DNA of 6,901 nucleotides. It comes from Holophagae bacterium (GTDB lineage: Bacteria > Acidobacteriota > Thermoanaerobaculia > Thermoanaerobaculales > Sulfomarinibacteraceae). Below the pieces are notes generated by a model. That model did no database searches. It had not been told where the DNA came from and worked only from the letters and a program-made list of their open reading frames with translations. This document shows, piece by piece, positions 5,648 to 6,901 of this stretch. The translations under genes and the position numbers were made by a program. Where the stretch lies: contig DAOWGJ010000369.1 in NCBI GenBank assembly GCA_030637505.1, positions 1-6,901 on the forward strand, read 5' to 3'. Numbering within the stretch: the stretch's first letter is position 1; each line of letters opens with the position of its first letter.

Positions 5648-6901
5648 TCAAGGAGATCCTTCCGGTATTCGTTCGAAACGGTAAGCGATGCCGGCGAGCC
5701 ACTCGGTAGTGTCGGGATGAAGGGTGAAGGCCGTGACTTCGGCAGTCTTCGTATCGACTGCAAAGGTGATGGGTGACGGATCGACCAGTGGATAGGCCCG
5801 ATGGGCAATGAACACATCGGCGTCGGCGTGCTTGAGGATGGCCGAGTACAGCGGCGAATTAGTGAAATCAATGCGGAGGCGCCCTTCCACGAGGGTCAGC
5901 GTTGCCGTCCCGATCGCCGGATTGCTGTAGGTCCCGGTGTAGTGTTCGAGGTCCAACGACTGTCGGGTCGTACGGGTTTGTGCCCCGGCTCCGTCAGGAG
6001 GCGCCGTCGATGACCCCTCGTCGGCTTCGAGGTCCAGGTAGAGACGGCTCCAATCGGTTAGCTCATCGACGCCGGCAAAGTGGTCCAGCAGCATCAAGAG
6101 GACGGGGCGTACCACGTTGCAGTCGTGTCGATTGGCCAAGACGACGATGCCCAGCTCTTCCTCGGGAACCAGCGTGACGCCGGCGACCATGCCGTCGCTC
6201 ATGCCTTCGTGGGTGATGATTTTCCGGCCCCGGGAGTCGTAAAGGAACCAGCCGAGACCGTAGCCGGAGAAATGCGGCCGGGCCGCCACCGGCCACAAGG
6301 CCCACTCTTCATCGAGGGGGATCGGCATCTCGAGGCGCCAAAGGTCTGCGATGACGGCTTCCGGCAGGATTTTCTGATCGCCCAGTGTGCCTTCACCCAG
6401 GAGCATCAGCATCCACCGACCCATGTCCTCAGCCGTCGACCAGATCGATCCCGCAGCAGCGATGTTGTCTTCATTGATCGGTGGAATGGGCTGGAGGGAC
6501 CCACCGACGATGGCGTGAGGCGAGGCCCGGTCAACCTCCGGCGGGATAGCTCCAATCGTCGTTGTCGTTGCAGCCATACCAAGGGGCTCGACCAGGTGGG
6601 TCAGGACTACCTCGTCCCACGAAATGCCGCTGACGGCGCTCGCCACTTCTCCCGCCGCGGCGAAGACATTGTTGTTGTACTGAAACTGCGTCCTCAAGGG
6701 TGCGATTTGCTCCAGATAACGGATGCGTTCGACCAGCTCTTGCCTGGAGAACGTGCTGCCCCAACTGATCAGGTCACCGCCGAAAAGACCGGTTCGGTGG
6801 GCCAGCAGATCCCTCAGGGTGACGTGGCCGGTGTCGGATGGATCGGGCATCTCGAATCCATTGAGGTGGCGAACGACGGGGTCATCCCAGGCGACCCGGT
6901 C
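5648..6901 (-). CDS. Serine hydrolase, beta-lactamase/PBP-like, with DUF3471-like tail (5' end beyond window)
   Basis: 417 codons plus the stop are visible, and the frame is open to the right edge. It begins within the typical WDDPVVRHLNGF segment (visible residues 5-16), so the N-terminus, the SxxK nucleophile motif and any signal peptide lie outside. VTLRDLLAHRTGL (27-39) is a hallmark of the class C beta-lactamase-related family. The second active-site motif, YxN, is Y75-N-N77, and the third is H231-E-G233 in place of the KTG of true beta-lactamases. This points to a D-aminopeptidase, esterase or peptidase-like role, not to antibiotic resistance. After a Ser/Pro/Gly/Thr-rich linker (about 295-315), a beta-rich C-terminal domain beginning LEHYTGTY (318-325) matches the DUF3471 type often appended to these enzymes. 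The GT gene follows after 37 nt on the same strand, so the two may form an operon. The substrate is not predictable. Confidence 0.93.
   Translation of the reverse strand, partial: DRVAWDDPVVRHLNGFEMPDPSDTGHVTLRDLLAHRTGLFGGDLISWGSTFSRQELVERIRYLEQIAPLRTQFQYNNNVFAAAGEVASAVSGISWDEVVLTHLVEPLGMAATTTTIGAIPPEVDRASPHAIVGGSLQPIPPINEDNIAAAGSIWSTAEDMGRWMLMLLGEGTLGDQKILPEAVIADLWRLEMPIPLDEEWALWPVAARPHFSGYGLGWFLYDSRGRKIITHEGMSDGMVAGVTLVPEEELGIVVLANRHDCNVVRPVLLMLLDHFAGVDELTDWSRLYLDLEADEGSSTAPPDGAGAQTRTTRQSLDLEHYTGTYSNPAIGTATLTLVEGRLRIDFTNSPLYSAILKHADADVFIAHRAYPLVDPSPITFAVDTKTAEVTAFTLHPDTTEWLAGIAYRFERIPEGSP

Noticed and set aside
5648..6901. Possible antibiotic-resistance beta-lactamase
   Set aside because: The third motif is HEG, not KTG, and a DUF3471-like tail is present. 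Both fit the broad peptidase/esterase relatives better than a true class C beta-lactamase.
1..6901. Search for tRNA, rRNA, CRISPR repeats, insertion-sequence ends or transposase genes
   Set aside because: I saw no cloverleaf-like segment, regularly spaced repeats, terminal inverted repeats or transposase motifs. A covariance-model search would be needed to exclude small RNAs.

Overview
The window carries six protein-coding genes, two of them cut by its edges. It has no RNA genes, CRISPR arrays, insertion sequences or prophage genes that I can see. The DNA is GC-rich and coding-dense, with good Shine-Dalgarno sites; four of the genes have, or can be assigned, a purine core exactly 8 nt before the start codon. 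Tat-exported SDR proteins, beta-lactamase-type hydrolases with a DUF3471-like tail, SGNH proteins and polytopic GT-C transferases suggest a Gram-negative environmental bacterium. I would guess Acidobacteriota or a similar group, but this is inference from gene style, not a marker gene.

Layout: (1) 1-285, minus, a CBS-domain protein running off the left edge. (2) 359-1516, minus, a twin-arginine-exported, NAD(P)-binding epimerase-like SDR that lies upstream of the CBS gene. (3) 1517-1872, a divergent intergenic region of about 356 bp with candidate promoter elements for the SDR. (4) 1873-3099, plus, an N-terminally membrane-anchored SGNH/GDSL-like protein. (5) 3152-4057, plus, a lipoprotein whose core resembles the FAM20C/HipA/PI3-kinase-like fold. 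(6) 4048-5610, minus, a polytopic glycosyltransferase of the AftB-like type, overlapping gene 5 tail-to-tail by 10 bp. (7) 5648-6901, minus, a serine hydrolase of the beta-lactamase/penicillin-binding-protein-like class with a C-terminal DUF3471-like domain, running off the right edge and lying 37 nt upstream of gene 6.

At least four of the six products appear destined for the membrane or the outside of the cytoplasm: the Tat-exported SDR, the anchored SGNH protein, the kinase-like lipoprotein and the GT-C enzyme. Serine hydrolases of the class in (7) are also commonly exported, although its N-terminus is not visible here. The region therefore reads as cell-envelope or surface-glycan accessory DNA. 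A shared pathway is inference only. The most interesting item is the kinase-like lipoprotein, which retains candidate ATP-binding and catalytic residues but would sit outside the cytoplasm.
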